A DNA stretch of 64,000 nucleotides. Source: Pedobacter terrae (GTDB lineage: Bacteria; Bacteroidota; Bacteroidia; Sphingobacteriales; Sphingobacteriaceae). Positions 8,556-17,109 of the stretch are shown here, one piece after another. The translations under genes and the position numbers were made by a program. The stretch lies in the NCBI RefSeq assembly GCF_900100705.1, contig NZ_FNCH01000006.1, positions 62,001 through 126,000 of the forward strand, in the 5' to 3' direction. The notes below the pieces were generated by a model. It had not been told where the DNA came from, did not search any database, and was given only the letters and a program-made list of their open reading frames with translations. Numbering within the stretch: the first letter of the stretch is position 1; each line of letters begins with the position of its first letter.

Positions 8556-9482
8556 ATGCCATCGATAATACCAGATCTGAAGTTTTTTTTCTCGACCATA
8601 AGAAAAGCATTTAATTTATTTCAGAAAAATGATCCTTTACGTTTGGCCGGTGCTACCGCTTTTTTTACCAATTTCGCCTTACCTCCAATATTAATCATCC
8701 TGATCAGGCTTTTCGGCATGTTTACCGATAGAAGGTTGTTGGCTACACACCTGTTTGAACGTTTGGCGAATATTCTCGATAATGAAAGTATCCAACAGAT
8801 CAGAAATACATTAAGAAACATCCGTGGGATCAATCAAGCCTGGTATGTTACCTTATTTAGTTTTATATTTTTTCTTTTTGTAGCCACCACATTATTTAAT
8901 GTGATTAAAAACTCCTTAGAACAGATCTGGAATATTGGCCAGAAAGATAAAAAAGGGATTATCAGTACCCTCAAATCAAGAGCCATATCTGTTACCATTA
9001 TTTTATTGGCTGGCATATTATTTTTTATAGGTCTACTGGCCGATAGTGTGCAGGCCTATATAGGTGCTTTTCTAAAAAACGGATCCCCTTCTTTTGAGTT
9101 AATCTTAACTTCGATTATTAATCAACTCGTTTTTGTGATCATCGTAACCACGTGGTTTACCATACTTTTCAGGTATTTAACCAATGGTCGACCTACCTGG
9201 CGGGCAGCCATTTCAGGAGGCTTGTTAACCGGATGCCTATTTACCGCGGGAAAATACATTTTGAGGATTTTATTGCCGTTGAGTAATATCAGCAACATTT
9301 ATGGATCAGCAGGATCAATTATCGTAATTATGCTCTTTGTATTTTACTCTTCATTGATATTCTATTTTGGTGCTTCATTTATAAAAGCATTAAGCGTTGG
9401 ACGCGCCACTCCTATTGTACCAAAAAACGGGTCTTTTGCTTATGAGCTAACCGAAATTGGACAGGAAAAGGAAGAAGACTAA
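8556..9482 (+). CDS. YihY/BrkB-family membrane protein
   Basis: 308 residues with about six hydrophobic helices. The family signature is near the start, RLAGATAFFTNFALPPILIIL, followed by the helix-rich core and a GSAGSIIVIMLFVFYSSLIFYFGASF end typical of YihY/BrkB proteins (formerly misnamed RNase BN). It is an inner-membrane protein with no firm biochemical role. It is preceded by the hairpin at 8498-8537 and faces the convergent ohrR gene with only 6 bp between stops. Confidence 0.85.
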   Translation: MPSIIPDLKFFFSTIRKAFNLFQKNDPLRLAGATAFFTNFALPPILIILIRLFGMFTDRRLLATHLFERLANILDNESIQQIRNTLRNIRGINQAWYVTLFSFIFFLFVATTLFNVIKNSLEQIWNIGQKDKKGIISTLKSRAISVTIILLAGILFFIGLLADSVQAYIGAFLKNGSPSFELILTSIINQLVFVIIVTTWFTILFRYLTNGRPTWRAAISGGLLTGCLFTAGKYILRILLPLSNISNIYGSAGSIIVIMLFVFYSSLIFYFGASFIKALSVGRATPIVPKNGSFAYELTEIGQEKEED

Positions 9483-9488
9483 TTGGCG

Positions 9489-9923
9489 TTATACCGCCAG
9501 GTTTTGGATCAATTTATCAAGCAGGCTTTTTAACTGAATTATTTCTTCAGGGCTTATCCCAAGCTGCTCTCCAAGCTGAGCCCTTAAAGCCGGTGCTTTT
9601 TCTTTCAATGCCATTCCCTTTTCTGTAAGTGATATAACAATGCTTCGCTCATCTTTTAACGATCTAACGCGTTCTACAAGACCAGTTTCCTGCATCCGCT
9701 TAAGTAATGGAGTTAAGGTATTCGATTGCAGCATCAATTTCTCAGAAAGCAGGCTTAAGTTAACTGAATCATTTTCCCACAAAACCATTAAAACCAGATA
9801 TTGCGGATAGGTTATGCCCAGGGTATCTAGCACGGGCTGATAACATTTGGTTACTAACCTCGAAGCAGCATAAAGCGGAAAACACAGTTGATTTTCCAGT
9901 TTTAAAGACTCATCTATTTCCAT
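9489..9923 (-). CDS. ohrR: MarR-family organic peroxide sensor OhrR
   Basis: 144 residues with a MarR winged helix (LSLLSEKLMLQSNTLTPLLKRMQETGLVERVRSLKDERS). Cys14 in LENQLCFPLYAASR is the peroxide-sensing cysteine of OhrR. There is a second Cys at 27, but no C-terminal partner cysteine, so it resembles the 1-Cys type. OhrR represses the peroxidase gene ohr until oxidised by organic hydroperoxides. Its own gene lies downstream of ohr on the same strand, separated by 214 bp that contain a small dyad and a hairpin. A 14-bp palindrome 25 bp ahead of its ATG suggests autoregulation. Confidence 0.88.
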   Translation of the reverse strand: MEIDESLKLENQLCFPLYAASRLVTKCYQPVLDTLGITYPQYLVLMVLWENDSVNLSLLSEKLMLQSNTLTPLLKRMQETGLVERVRSLKDERSIVISLTEKGMALKEKAPALRAQLGEQLGISPEEIIQLKSLLDKLIQNLAV

Positions 9924-9947
9924 CGCCTATTTTCTTTCACAATAAAA

Positions 9948-9961
9948 TATTTAGCTAAATA
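9948..9961 (-). promoter_or_regulatory. 14-bp palindrome upstream of ohrR
   Basis: TATTTAGCTAAATA is a perfect palindrome 24-38 bp upstream of the ohrR start. Its half TTATTTAGCT recurs at 10007-10016. MarR-family repressors usually bind A/T-rich dyads of this size, so this may be an autoregulatory operator (inference). Confidence 0.45.
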
Positions 9962-10024
9962 AATCATTTTCTCCGAAATTTGCTGTTCAATACAAAAATC
10001 TGGTTGTTATTTAGCTGGAAAAGG

Positions 10025-10063
10025 ATGGAGAAATCTTTAAGTAATGTTAAAGATTTCTCATCC
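10025..10063 (-). repeat. Long hairpin between ohr and ohrR
   Basis: The arm reading GGATGGAGAAATCTTTAA pairs with TTAAAGATTTCTCATCC with one bulged base around a six-base loop. It lies 75-110 bp downstream of ohr and could end the ohr transcript, although no T-run follows on the minus strand. The remaining DNA toward 10137 carries GGAATGAC, a word shared with other intergenic repeats in this window. Confidence 0.55.
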
Positions 10064-10137
10064 TAGGGATTTGCTTTGGAACACTGTAGTCCGGAATGAC
10101 AGTCCACCTACCACTCGTTCCATGCTGGAGTCAGTAA

Positions 10138-10557
10138 TTAAATCACTTCCAATTTAACATCAATATTACCACGTGTCGCATTTGAGTATGGACATATTGT
10201 ATGTGCTTTCTCTACCAGTTGCTGAGCCTGTGTAGTTTCTATTCCCGGGATATGCACCTGTAACGATACGCCTAATTTGAAGCCACCTTTTTCATCAGCA
10301 TGTAGCGATACATTTGCTTTAACCGACGACGGCTGTTCAGGTTTAACCTTATCCTGATGCATCACCAGGTTTAATGCACTATCAAAGCAGGCAGCATAAC
10401 CCGCAGCAAAAAGCTGCTCTGGATTGGTATACGCATCGCCATTACCGCCCAGTTCTTTTGGCATTCTCACTTCAAGTTCTAAAACACCGTTTTCACTTGT
10501 TATTTTTCCATTACGTCCGCCAGTTACTGTAGCGCTTGTTTCATATAACATTTTCAT
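10138..10557 (-). CDS. ohr: Organic hydroperoxide resistance protein Ohr
   Basis: 139 residues, the usual Ohr/OsmC length. The two active-site cysteines are visible in AACFDSALNLV and HTICPYSNATRGN, along with the Ohr-type N-terminus (LYETSATVTGGRNGKI). It is a thiol peroxidase that reduces organic hydroperoxides such as fatty-acid peroxides in the cytoplasm. It starts at the ATG at 10557; a second in-frame ATG two codons later (MLYETSA) is equally possible. A large palindrome at 10571-10609 lies just upstream, and the MarR-type regulator gene lies downstream. Confidence 0.93.
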   Translation of the reverse strand: MKMLYETSATVTGGRNGKITSENGVLELEVRMPKELGGNGDAYTNPEQLFAAGYAACFDSALNLVMHQDKVKPEQPSSVKANVSLHADEKGGFKLGVSLQVHIPGIETTQAQQLVEKAHTICPYSNATRGNIDVKLEVI

Positions 10558-10570
10558 ATCTCTAAATTTA

Positions 10571-10609
10571 ATTTGTATCGCAAACGATTATATCGTTTGC
10601 GATACAAAT
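10571..10609 (-). promoter_or_regulatory. 39-bp perfect palindrome, likely OhrR operator
   Basis: Two 18-bp arms, ATTTGTATCGCAAACGAT and its exact complement, flank a 3-bp centre (TAT). Each arm contains a smaller dyad, ATCG-N4-CGAT, so the site could hold two regulator dimers. It lies 14-52 bp upstream of the ohr start, where it would block the promoter. OhrR binding is inferred from position. Confidence 0.75.
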
Positions 10610-10694
10610 ATACGTTACTATTTTAGAAAAGCAAATTAATCTTCAAAATATGGAAGGAATTTTATCTGAAATGCAAAATCAAAATCTTGGGCAT

Positions 10695-10726
10695 AAAAAA
10701 AGGTGTTCATTAAAAATGAACACCTT
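10695..10726 (-). terminator. Terminator after the outer-membrane barrel gene
   Basis: AAGGTGTTCATT (10700-10711) pairs perfectly with AATGAACACCTT (10715-10726). On the minus strand the hairpin is followed by a run of T. It ends 19 bp after the stop of the gene at 10746. Confidence 0.9.
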
Positions 10727-10745
10727 ACTGTTTTATTGATTTTTA

Positions 10746-11336
10746 TTACAAAATTCTATAACCTAAACCAACGGTAAATAAATTGAGCTTAGTGCCCGGA
10801 TAACCAGATTTGTTGATCTTTGACAGGCCAAGTTCATAACGTGCATCAAAGCTTAGTTTTTTAAGGTCTAAACCTGCTCCAAACTGCCAGGCTAAAGCCT
10901 GATTTTTAAAGTCGGCACGGAAAACGTTTCCTGCGGCCTGACCAAAACTTTGGTTTTCATCCAATATCAAGGAGAACATTGGTCCGGTGTTTAAACGAAG
11001 TCCTACACCGGCGGCACCAAATTTCGTGCCTACCAATAAAGGTACATCCAAACTCGTAAAACGCACTTTGTTTATATCTCCTGTTGCATCACTTACCAAA
11101 TCTGCTTTTTTTCCTGATATGTAAAGTTCGGGTTGGAAATAAACGCCTGCAGCACCTACCCTGGCCCAAAGGCCGCCATAAAAACCAGTACGGTTATTAC
11201 TGTTAAAAGTGTTTTCACTATCAAATTTCGAAAAATTTGCGCCAGCTTTAACACCCAGCTGGAATGACGGTAATATCTGTGCGCTGGCAAATAAGCCAAC
11301 CAGCAAAAAGGCAACGGTTAAAGATAAATATTTCAT
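10746..11336 (-). CDS. PorT-like outer-membrane beta-barrel protein
   Basis: 196 residues from the ATG at 11336, where MKYLSLTVAFLLVGLFASAQ is a clear signal peptide; an upstream in-frame start at 11360 would bury it. The mature part begins FQLGVKAGANFSKFDSE and ends VGLGYRIL, with alternating strands typical of the small porin/PorT-like outer-membrane barrel family of Bacteroidota. It probably folds as an eight- to ten-stranded barrel; its role is unknown. It starts 10 bp after the coiled-coil gene at 11347-11643 and is closed by a strong terminator. Confidence 0.82.
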   Translation of the reverse strand: MKYLSLTVAFLLVGLFASAQILPSFQLGVKAGANFSKFDSENTFNSNNRTGFYGGLWARVGAAGVYFQPELYISGKKADLVSDATGDINKVRFTSLDVPLLVGTKFGAAGVGLRLNTGPMFSLILDENQSFGQAAGNVFRADFKNQALAWQFGAGLDLKKLSFDARYELGLSKINKSGYPGTKLNLFTVGLGYRIL

Positions 11337-11346
11337 ATGCAATAAA

Positions 11347-11643
11347 TTAGCTGGTGGCATTGTTAATGGCTTCCTGTTCTTTTAAAGCATCAACATTGTT
11401 TTTATCACCAAAGTTTTGTGTTTTACCTGCAAAGTAATCTAAAATTCCTGAAATAGTATCTAAGTTATCTGCTAAATTTTGATGAATATCAGGTAGATCT
11501 TTTTCCAGACGACTGTCGCCCAATTCGATATTATCTACTTCAATTTTAGCAATTTTCTGAATAAGTGCCTGCTTAGAATTTTGCAAATCTTCCAATTCAC
11601 GCACAATCTTTTCCATTAATTCAAACTTCTTTAAAGTATTCAT
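11347..11643 (-). CDS. Small coiled-coil protein of unknown function
   Basis: 98 residues without signal peptide or cysteines. The first 45 residues are strongly helical with heptad-like spacing (FELMEKIVRELEDLQNSKQ, LIQKIAKI), followed by an acidic middle and a polar tail. I do not recognise the family. It is co-directional with and 10 bp from the outer-membrane barrel gene, so the two are probably one transcript. It could be a cytoplasmic partner or an unrelated small protein. Confidence 0.65.
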   Translation of the reverse strand: MNTLKKFELMEKIVRELEDLQNSKQALIQKIAKIEVDNIELGDSRLEKDLPDIHQNLADNLDTISGILDYFAGKTQNFGDKNNVDALKEQEAINNATS

Positions 11644-11774
11644 AGGTTCTTATTTTAGTTAAACTATTCCTTATAAACCCCTTAGTGCCGGTTTTGTTTG
11701 ATTTCATCAATCTTTAATTAGCAAACTTGGAAATATCGAAAATAACTAATAAATTAGTTAAAAAATCACTGATC

Positions 11775-12929
11775 ATGAAAAGCTTTCTTAGTTTATTAGT
11801 CCTATTCATTTTAACTTTAACTAGTTATGCACAAGATGCAAAAACTGTAGATAAGGAGAAACTCTTCGACCTTTACCAAACCCAGCGTTATGACCAGGCT
11901 GCCCAATACCTTAAAAGTATTTATGGAGAAGAAGTAAATGATTTTAAAGTGCTCAGCCAAATTGGCTATTGTTTTTTAATGGCGGGCAATACGGTAGAAG
12001 CTGAAAATTTTTATACCAGGGCCTACACCCTGCAACCAGGCAGCTTATCCATTCTTTTTAGTCTCGGTAATATTAACACCAAAAGAGGAAATACTGAAAA
12101 GGCTAAACTGTATTATGGTGAAATTGTGAAGATAGACAGTAATAATTTTAATGTGTATAAACTGTTAGCTCATCTATATCATTCTCCGAAAGACGATTCG
12201 CTTAAACTTACCTATCTTTTAAAAGCGAACTTTATTAATCCATTAGAAGGCGATGTTGCTGCCGACCTTGCTGAGCTTCATTCTTCTTTTCAGCAATACG
12301 AGAAAGCTTATCGTGTGCTTGATATTGCCATTAAAGGAGATAGTGATAATTTGGTGCTGCAAAGAGCGAAGCTGCCTATTGCCAACCAGCTTAAAAAATA
12401 TAGTGAAGTGATTGCATCAGGTGAGAAATTATTGAAAGATGGTGCAGATGCCGGGGTAATAAAAGATGTGGCAAAAGCCTATTATTACACCAAGAAATAT
12501 CAAAAAGCAATAGCCCTTTTTAAAGAACTGGAAGTAGCTGCAATGGAGAATGAAGCGACCCTGTACTACACATCACTTAGTTACCGGGCACTGAAAGATT
12601 ATCGCCAATCAGCACTTTACACCAAAAAAACTATCGATGCAGCGATCTCTCCTAATACTTCCAGTTATTATTCTTTATTAGGATTGGTTTATGAGGAAAA
12701 TAACCAATTGGCCCTGGCAGGCGCGGCCTATAAAAAAGGCCTGCAATTTAAAGCCACTGCAACATTGTACTATCGTTTAGCCATATTTTACGATACCCGT
12801 TTAAAACAGGGTAAAAATGCACTCAGATATTATAACCTTTATTTAAAAAGTAAGCCAAGTTTAACAGATGATAAAGAAGAAATTAAATTTTCAAAGGATA
12901 GGATTGCTCAGCTAAGCCTTGCCGATTAA
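11775..12929 (+). CDS. Secreted TPR-repeat protein
   Basis: 384 residues from the ATG at 11775. This start gives a good signal peptide (MKSFLSLLVLFILTLTSYAQ); the frame opens 48 bp earlier only through a TTG. The mature protein is built of tetratricopeptide repeats: CFLMAGNTVEAENFYTRAY, TKRGNTEKAKLYYGEIVKID, and AYYYTKKYQKAIALFKELEV are clear units. TPR proteins act as periplasmic scaffolds; no catalytic motif is visible. The gene ends convergently with the DUF4268 gene, the two stops overlapping by 4 bp. Confidence 0.82.
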   Translation: MKSFLSLLVLFILTLTSYAQDAKTVDKEKLFDLYQTQRYDQAAQYLKSIYGEEVNDFKVLSQIGYCFLMAGNTVEAENFYTRAYTLQPGSLSILFSLGNINTKRGNTEKAKLYYGEIVKIDSNNFNVYKLLAHLYHSPKDDSLKLTYLLKANFINPLEGDVAADLAELHSSFQQYEKAYRVLDIAIKGDSDNLVLQRAKLPIANQLKKYSEVIASGEKLLKDGADAGVIKDVAKAYYYTKKYQKAIALFKELEVAAMENEATLYYTSLSYRALKDYRQSALYTKKTIDAAISPNTSSYYSLLGLVYEENNQLALAGAAYKKGLQFKATATLYYRLAIFYDTRLKQGKNALRYYNLYLKSKPSLTDDKEEIKFSKDRIAQLSLAD

Positions 12930-13387
12930 ACCAGGTTTTCGAAAACAGGCTTTACATTATCCCAAAATTCATCCAGGGCAATTATTCTTGGTTTAAAAAA
13001 GGAAATTAAGTCTGGCCAATGTTGTTGATTAAAAATGCTCACGCCAGTAATGCCGATGGAAATCTGAGATACCGTTTTACCGAAATCATCGGTTGCATCT
13101 TTAATCCAGTTCCACTCTTCGCCCACTGTATTGGTAAATAGGAGCTTAAATTCTTCAAACTGTTCGAAAATAAGATGTCTGATACCGGGATCAGGATGCG
13201 ACAGCTGAATGCTAATAAATGCCTTCTTACCATCAACATCCATTTTGAAGAAGATGTTCTTTACGCCGGTTTTATAGTTTGTCCAGTTTACGGTAGAACC
13301 GCCCGCTGATGGAACAGGCTTCATGTATTGCCCAAAACTAATCCAAAACTGTTGGCGCAAACGGGCCGATTCTTCTTTACTGTACAT
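12926..13387 (-). CDS. DUF4268-family protein
   Basis: 153 residues, cytoplasmic. It opens MYSKEESARLRQQFWISFGQ and contains RHLIFEQFEEFKLLFTN and HWPDLISFFKPRIIALDEFW, the pattern of the DUF4268 domain. In other bacteria this domain is sometimes fused to restriction-type modules, but here it stands alone with no neighbouring defence gene. Function unknown. It is convergent with the TPR gene and preceded by a repeat-like hairpin. Confidence 0.75.
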   Translation of the reverse strand: MYSKEESARLRQQFWISFGQYMKPVPSAGGSTVNWTNYKTGVKNIFFKMDVDGKKAFISIQLSHPDPGIRHLIFEQFEEFKLLFTNTVGEEWNWIKDATDDFGKTVSQISIGITGVSIFNQQHWPDLISFFKPRIIALDEFWDNVKPVFENLV

Positions 13388-13430
13388 TTATTTTTTTAGC
13401 ATCTGATAGAGGCCTTATTATTATTAAACT

Positions 13431-13507
13431 AAATCGTCATTCCAGCGCAGACGGAATCTTACTACTCATCGCATTAAGATTCCCAATCAAGTTGGGAATG
13501 ACGATTT
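13431..13507. repeat. Two-tier inverted repeat (GTCATTCC type)
   Basis: AAATCGTCATTCC (13431-13443) is the exact complement of GGAATGACGATTT (13495-13507). Inside it GGAATCTTA (13453-13461) pairs with TAAGATTCC (13475-13483). This nested architecture, with outer TCATTCC/GGAATGA words, matches small dispersed intergenic repeats. Related words occur at 10080-10130, 16931-17085 and 63034-63071. Confidence 0.75.
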
Positions 13508-13541
13508 TTCTTGTCTTTTTACAAAGCTGCAATATTAGCGA

Positions 13542-16190
13542 TTAATATTTACTTTCAAAATGATAACTGCCAGAGCCAATTTCATTTTTTTTGCCAGTAC
13601 CAGGCAGTACAATGGTTGCAGTGGCATTGGCTGGCACAGTTACATTCAGCTTAAAAATACCATCTGCAATTGTCCAGGAAGATTTAACTTTTCCATAAAC
13701 GGTTTCCAGCTCTGCCGAAGCACTGGTTAATTTGCCGCCAGGTCTGGGCGCAATTAAAATGGCCTTATAACCAGGTTTTGCTACAACCGGATTAATACCT
13801 GCTATGTTTTTATACATCCAATCGCCAATAGCGCCATAAGCGTAGTGGTTAAAAGAATTCATATCTGCGGTTTGGAAAGTGCCATCCTGTTTAATACCAT
13901 CCCATCGCTCCCAAATGGTAGTTGCTCCCATTTTAACAGGGTACAACCATGAAGGATAACTTTCTTGCAGTAACAAATCGTAAGCTACATCTTCATGTCC
14001 AAAACGGCTCAAGACGTGGCAAAGATATGGTGTACCCAAAAAACCGGTAGTGAGGTGGTTTCCATAATCTTTTACATTACCTACCAGTCTCTGTGCTGCC
14101 TGCGCACGTAAGTTCTCAGGCAGCATATCAAATTGCAAGGCTAAAACATATGCCGTTTGGGTATTAGAAATCAGTTTGCCGTTTGGCGTCATATTTTCTT
14201 TGATGTAAGCCGCCTTAATCTGCGCTAACAGCGCATTGTACTTCTTTACATCGTCTGTTTTGCCCAATACCTCTGCGGCATTGATCAGCAAGTGGGTAGA
14301 ATGTGCATAAAATGTTTGGGCAATCATATACTTATCGGTTACTGCAGCGCGGCCATCGTTGTCATCATTAGGCCTGTAGAACAACCAATCGCCAAAGTGG
14401 AAACCTGTATTCCAAAGGTTATTTTTTGCCATTGAAGAAATATAATCAACCCACTTTTTCATGCTATTATACTGCGATTCTAATATGCCTTGGTCGCCGT
14501 ATGATACATACATATCCCAGGGAACAATGGTAGCTACATCGGCCCAGCCTGCAGAACCTGCATCATTCTGGGTCAGCACATTTGGTACTACAAAAGGAAC
14601 GCTGCCATTGGGGAGCTGATCTGCAGAAACATCTTTTAGCCATTTGGTAAAAAAGCCCGATACATCCATATTATAAGCTGCAGTTAAGGCAAATGCCTGG
14701 GCATCTCCGGTCCAGCCTAAACGTTCATCTCTTTGCGGACAATCTGTTGGCACATCAACAAAATTGCCCTTCTGCCCCCAGCTAATGTTATGTTGTAATT
14801 GATTGAGTAATGGATTGGAGGTACTGAATTTCCCGCTGGTTTTCATGTCAGAATAAACCGCTACCGCAGTAAGGTTTTCCAATCTTAATTCGCCCGGATA
14901 TCCATCTATTTTGACATATCTAAAGCCCTGAAAAGAGAAATGTGGTTCGAATAACTGCTCAGCTTCACCTTTCAAAATATAATTGTTCTGCTGTTTGGCG
15001 GTTCTCAGGTTAGTAGTATAAAAATTTCCTTCTTTGGTTAATACTTCGGCATGGCTGATGGATATTCTTGTACCAGCTGGCCCTTTTGCTTTTAACATTA
15101 CCCAACCCACTAAATTCTGACCAAAATCTACAACTGTTTCGCCTTTTGGTGTTTTAAATATTTTTAAGGCTTTAAATTCTTCATGTTTGGTTACCTGTGG
15201 TCCGCTCATTCCAACCAGCTTTTCCGGACCAAAGGCCATTTCCTGTACTGGTTTCCAGTTCGTATTTTCTTTAAAGCCAATATTATTCCAGCCTTGGATT
15301 TCAAGTCGGGCATCGTAGGTTTCCCCATCATAAATATTAGCAGCCAATATGGGGCCATAACTCGTTTTCCAGCTGTTATCCGTTACAATAGTTTCTTTAC
15401 TCCCATCAGTATATTCTACTTCCAGCTGCATTAACAATGCCCTGGTATCGCCATAAAATTGTTTTTGATGACCAAATCCGATACGCCCCTTGTACCAGCC
15501 ATCGCCTAACATCACGCCAATTACATTGACACCTTTTTTTAGCGATTCTTTAACGTCATAAACCTGATATTGAATATGGTCTTTATAACTTGTCCAGCCT
15601 GGGGCAAAATAAGCATTACCCACGCGGCTGCCATTTATACTGGCCTCATACAAACCTTTGGCCGTAATGTAAGCCGTTGCAGATCTAACTTGTTTTTTCA
15701 GGTTAATTTCTTTTCTTAACAACGGGCTCGCCAATGAAGTATCTTTTCCAGCTACCGCAATCCATTTCGCCTGCCAATCTTCAGGTTTTAAACCCGTTTG
15801 AAAATATTGTACCGGCGACCATGCAGAAGTATTTCCATGATTATCTTTTACCCTAACCTGCCAGTAATATTTAGTTTTTGAAGATAACTGGGGTCCATTA
15901 TAATTCACAAGCACCGATTGATCATTATCTACCGTAGTTTTCCATAACACCTTTTCAATTTTAGGCGAGTTACCCAGTTTGATTTCGTAACTGCGCTGTT
16001 TGGTGTTTTTTATATCCGAAATCATTTTCCAGCTAAATCTGGGGTTAGGACGATCAATACTAAAAGGATTTACTAAATGCTCAACAGTTAAATCTTTTAC
16101 CGAGATTTTCTGCCCGAAAGCATTCATAGTAAATAAAAACAAAAAGATAAGGAGAGTTAGTTTGCCTGAGGTGAGGAAATTTTTATTCAT
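13542..16190 (-). CDS. GH78 alpha-L-rhamnosidase
   Basis: 882 residues with a signal peptide (LTLLIFLFLFTMNAFGQ). The domains run in GH78 order: an N-terminal fibronectin-like domain (LTVEHLVNPFSIDRPNPRFS), the rhamnosidase N-domain around YITAKGLYEASINGSRVG, a beta-sandwich, the (alpha/alpha)6 catalytic barrel and a C-terminal sandwich. The general acid glutamate is in DCPQRDERLGWTGDAQ and the likely base glutamate in TTIWERWDG. It removes terminal alpha-L-rhamnose from plant glycosides or polysaccharides in the periplasm or outside the cell. No SusC/D pair or other sugar-release gene is adjacent, so it is a stand-alone gene here. Confidence 0.93.
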   Translation of the reverse strand: MNKNFLTSGKLTLLIFLFLFTMNAFGQKISVKDLTVEHLVNPFSIDRPNPRFSWKMISDIKNTKQRSYEIKLGNSPKIEKVLWKTTVDNDQSVLVNYNGPQLSSKTKYYWQVRVKDNHGNTSAWSPVQYFQTGLKPEDWQAKWIAVAGKDTSLASPLLRKEINLKKQVRSATAYITAKGLYEASINGSRVGNAYFAPGWTSYKDHIQYQVYDVKESLKKGVNVIGVMLGDGWYKGRIGFGHQKQFYGDTRALLMQLEVEYTDGSKETIVTDNSWKTSYGPILAANIYDGETYDARLEIQGWNNIGFKENTNWKPVQEMAFGPEKLVGMSGPQVTKHEEFKALKIFKTPKGETVVDFGQNLVGWVMLKAKGPAGTRISISHAEVLTKEGNFYTTNLRTAKQQNNYILKGEAEQLFEPHFSFQGFRYVKIDGYPGELRLENLTAVAVYSDMKTSGKFSTSNPLLNQLQHNISWGQKGNFVDVPTDCPQRDERLGWTGDAQAFALTAAYNMDVSGFFTKWLKDVSADQLPNGSVPFVVPNVLTQNDAGSAGWADVATIVPWDMYVSYGDQGILESQYNSMKKWVDYISSMAKNNLWNTGFHFGDWLFYRPNDDNDGRAAVTDKYMIAQTFYAHSTHLLINAAEVLGKTDDVKKYNALLAQIKAAYIKENMTPNGKLISNTQTAYVLALQFDMLPENLRAQAAQRLVGNVKDYGNHLTTGFLGTPYLCHVLSRFGHEDVAYDLLLQESYPSWLYPVKMGATTIWERWDGIKQDGTFQTADMNSFNHYAYGAIGDWMYKNIAGINPVVAKPGYKAILIAPRPGGKLTSASAELETVYGKVKSSWTIADGIFKLNVTVPANATATIVLPGTGKKNEIGSGSYHFESKY

Positions 16191-16330
16191 ATTGGTTAGC
16201 GCTAATTTTTAATCTTAACTCTACAATATCAGAAATATTCTTTAACTAACCATCCTATAGTGCTACGAAAAATTTGGCGTTGGCATAAACGTCAATAAAT
16301 AAGGTCAAGCACTTACCCCCCAAAAAAAAC

Positions 16331-16915
16331 TTACCGGTTCATCAACCGGGCAACATATTTACCGATAATATCGAATTCTAAATTTACCGTATCACCAACT
16401 TCAACTTCTTGTAAGTTGGTATGTTCGAAAGTATAAGGAATGATAAATACCGAAAATTCGTCGTTAGCTGAATTTACGACAGTTAAGCTAATCCCGTTTA
16501 CACAAGCAGAACCTTTTTCTACGGTTACATTCCCGGCACTGGCATCATATTTAAAGCGATATTCCCAGCTACCATCCAATTCTTCCCGCTTCACACAAAC
16601 AGCTGTCTGGTCTACGTGGCCTTGTACAATGTGTCCATCTAAACGGGCATTCATCTGCATGCAGCGCTCGAGGTTAACTTTACTGCCCACCTTCAAACCA
16701 TCCAGATTGGTTTTGTTCAAAGTTTCATCTATAGCGGTAACGGTATGTGTGCCATCATTTAAAGCCACTACTGTTAAACAGACGCCGTTATGGGCTACAC
16801 TCTGGTCAATTTTCAGTTCATGACTAATTGCCGAAGATATGGTAAAGTGTATATTGGTATGATCGTTTTTAATGGCAGTAACTTCGCCAAGTGTTTCTAT
16901 AATTCCTGTGAACAT
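16331..16915 (-). CDS. ribE: Riboflavin synthase alpha chain
   Basis: 194 residues. The sequence begins MFTGIIETLGEV and has the two lumazine-binding barrel halves, the second starting HIVQGHVDQTA. It catalyses dismutation of two 6,7-dimethyl-8-ribityllumazine molecules into riboflavin and the pyrimidinedione, the last step of riboflavin synthesis. The family trimerises through the C-terminal helix, seen here as LEFDIIGKYVARLM. The gene stands apart from other rib genes and no FMN-riboswitch-like leader is visible; the upstream 194 bp hold repeats instead. Confidence 0.95.
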   Translation of the reverse strand: MFTGIIETLGEVTAIKNDHTNIHFTISSAISHELKIDQSVAHNGVCLTVVALNDGTHTVTAIDETLNKTNLDGLKVGSKVNLERCMQMNARLDGHIVQGHVDQTAVCVKREELDGSWEYRFKYDASAGNVTVEKGSACVNGISLTVVNSANDEFSVFIIPYTFEHTNLQEVEVGDTVNLEFDIIGKYVARLMNR

Positions 16916-16930
16916 TTTTTTTGTTTTTGA

Positions 16931-17085
16931 CGGGTCGTCATCTCGACTGAAGCGTAGTCCCGAACGTTCGGGAGAGAGATCTATCTCGAGATAGATTTCT
17001 CGGCTGCATTATACTCAGCTCGAAATGACGGACTCATTATTATTTATTAGCGAGAAAGATACTGAAACAAGTTCAGCATGACGTC
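16931..17085. repeat. Composite intergenic repeat between accC and ribE
   Basis: An outer pair CGTCATCTCGA (16936-16946) and TCGAAATGACG (17020-17030, one mismatch) encloses two perfect palindromes, TCCCGAACGTTCGGGA (16958-16973) and CTATCTCGAGATAG (16981-16994). A third piece, containing ACTGAAACAAGTTCAG, lies at about 17058-17075 and ends GCATGACG. The block looks like a mosaic of small dispersed elements rather than an operator. Confidence 0.75.
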
Positions 17086-17109
17086 CCCAATGAAGACTTC
17101 TCTAAGTTG

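Noticed and set aside
16916..17109. Possible FMN riboswitch ahead of ribE
   Set aside because: The inverted repeats there are palindromic and share words with other intergenic repeats; no RFN-type core was found.
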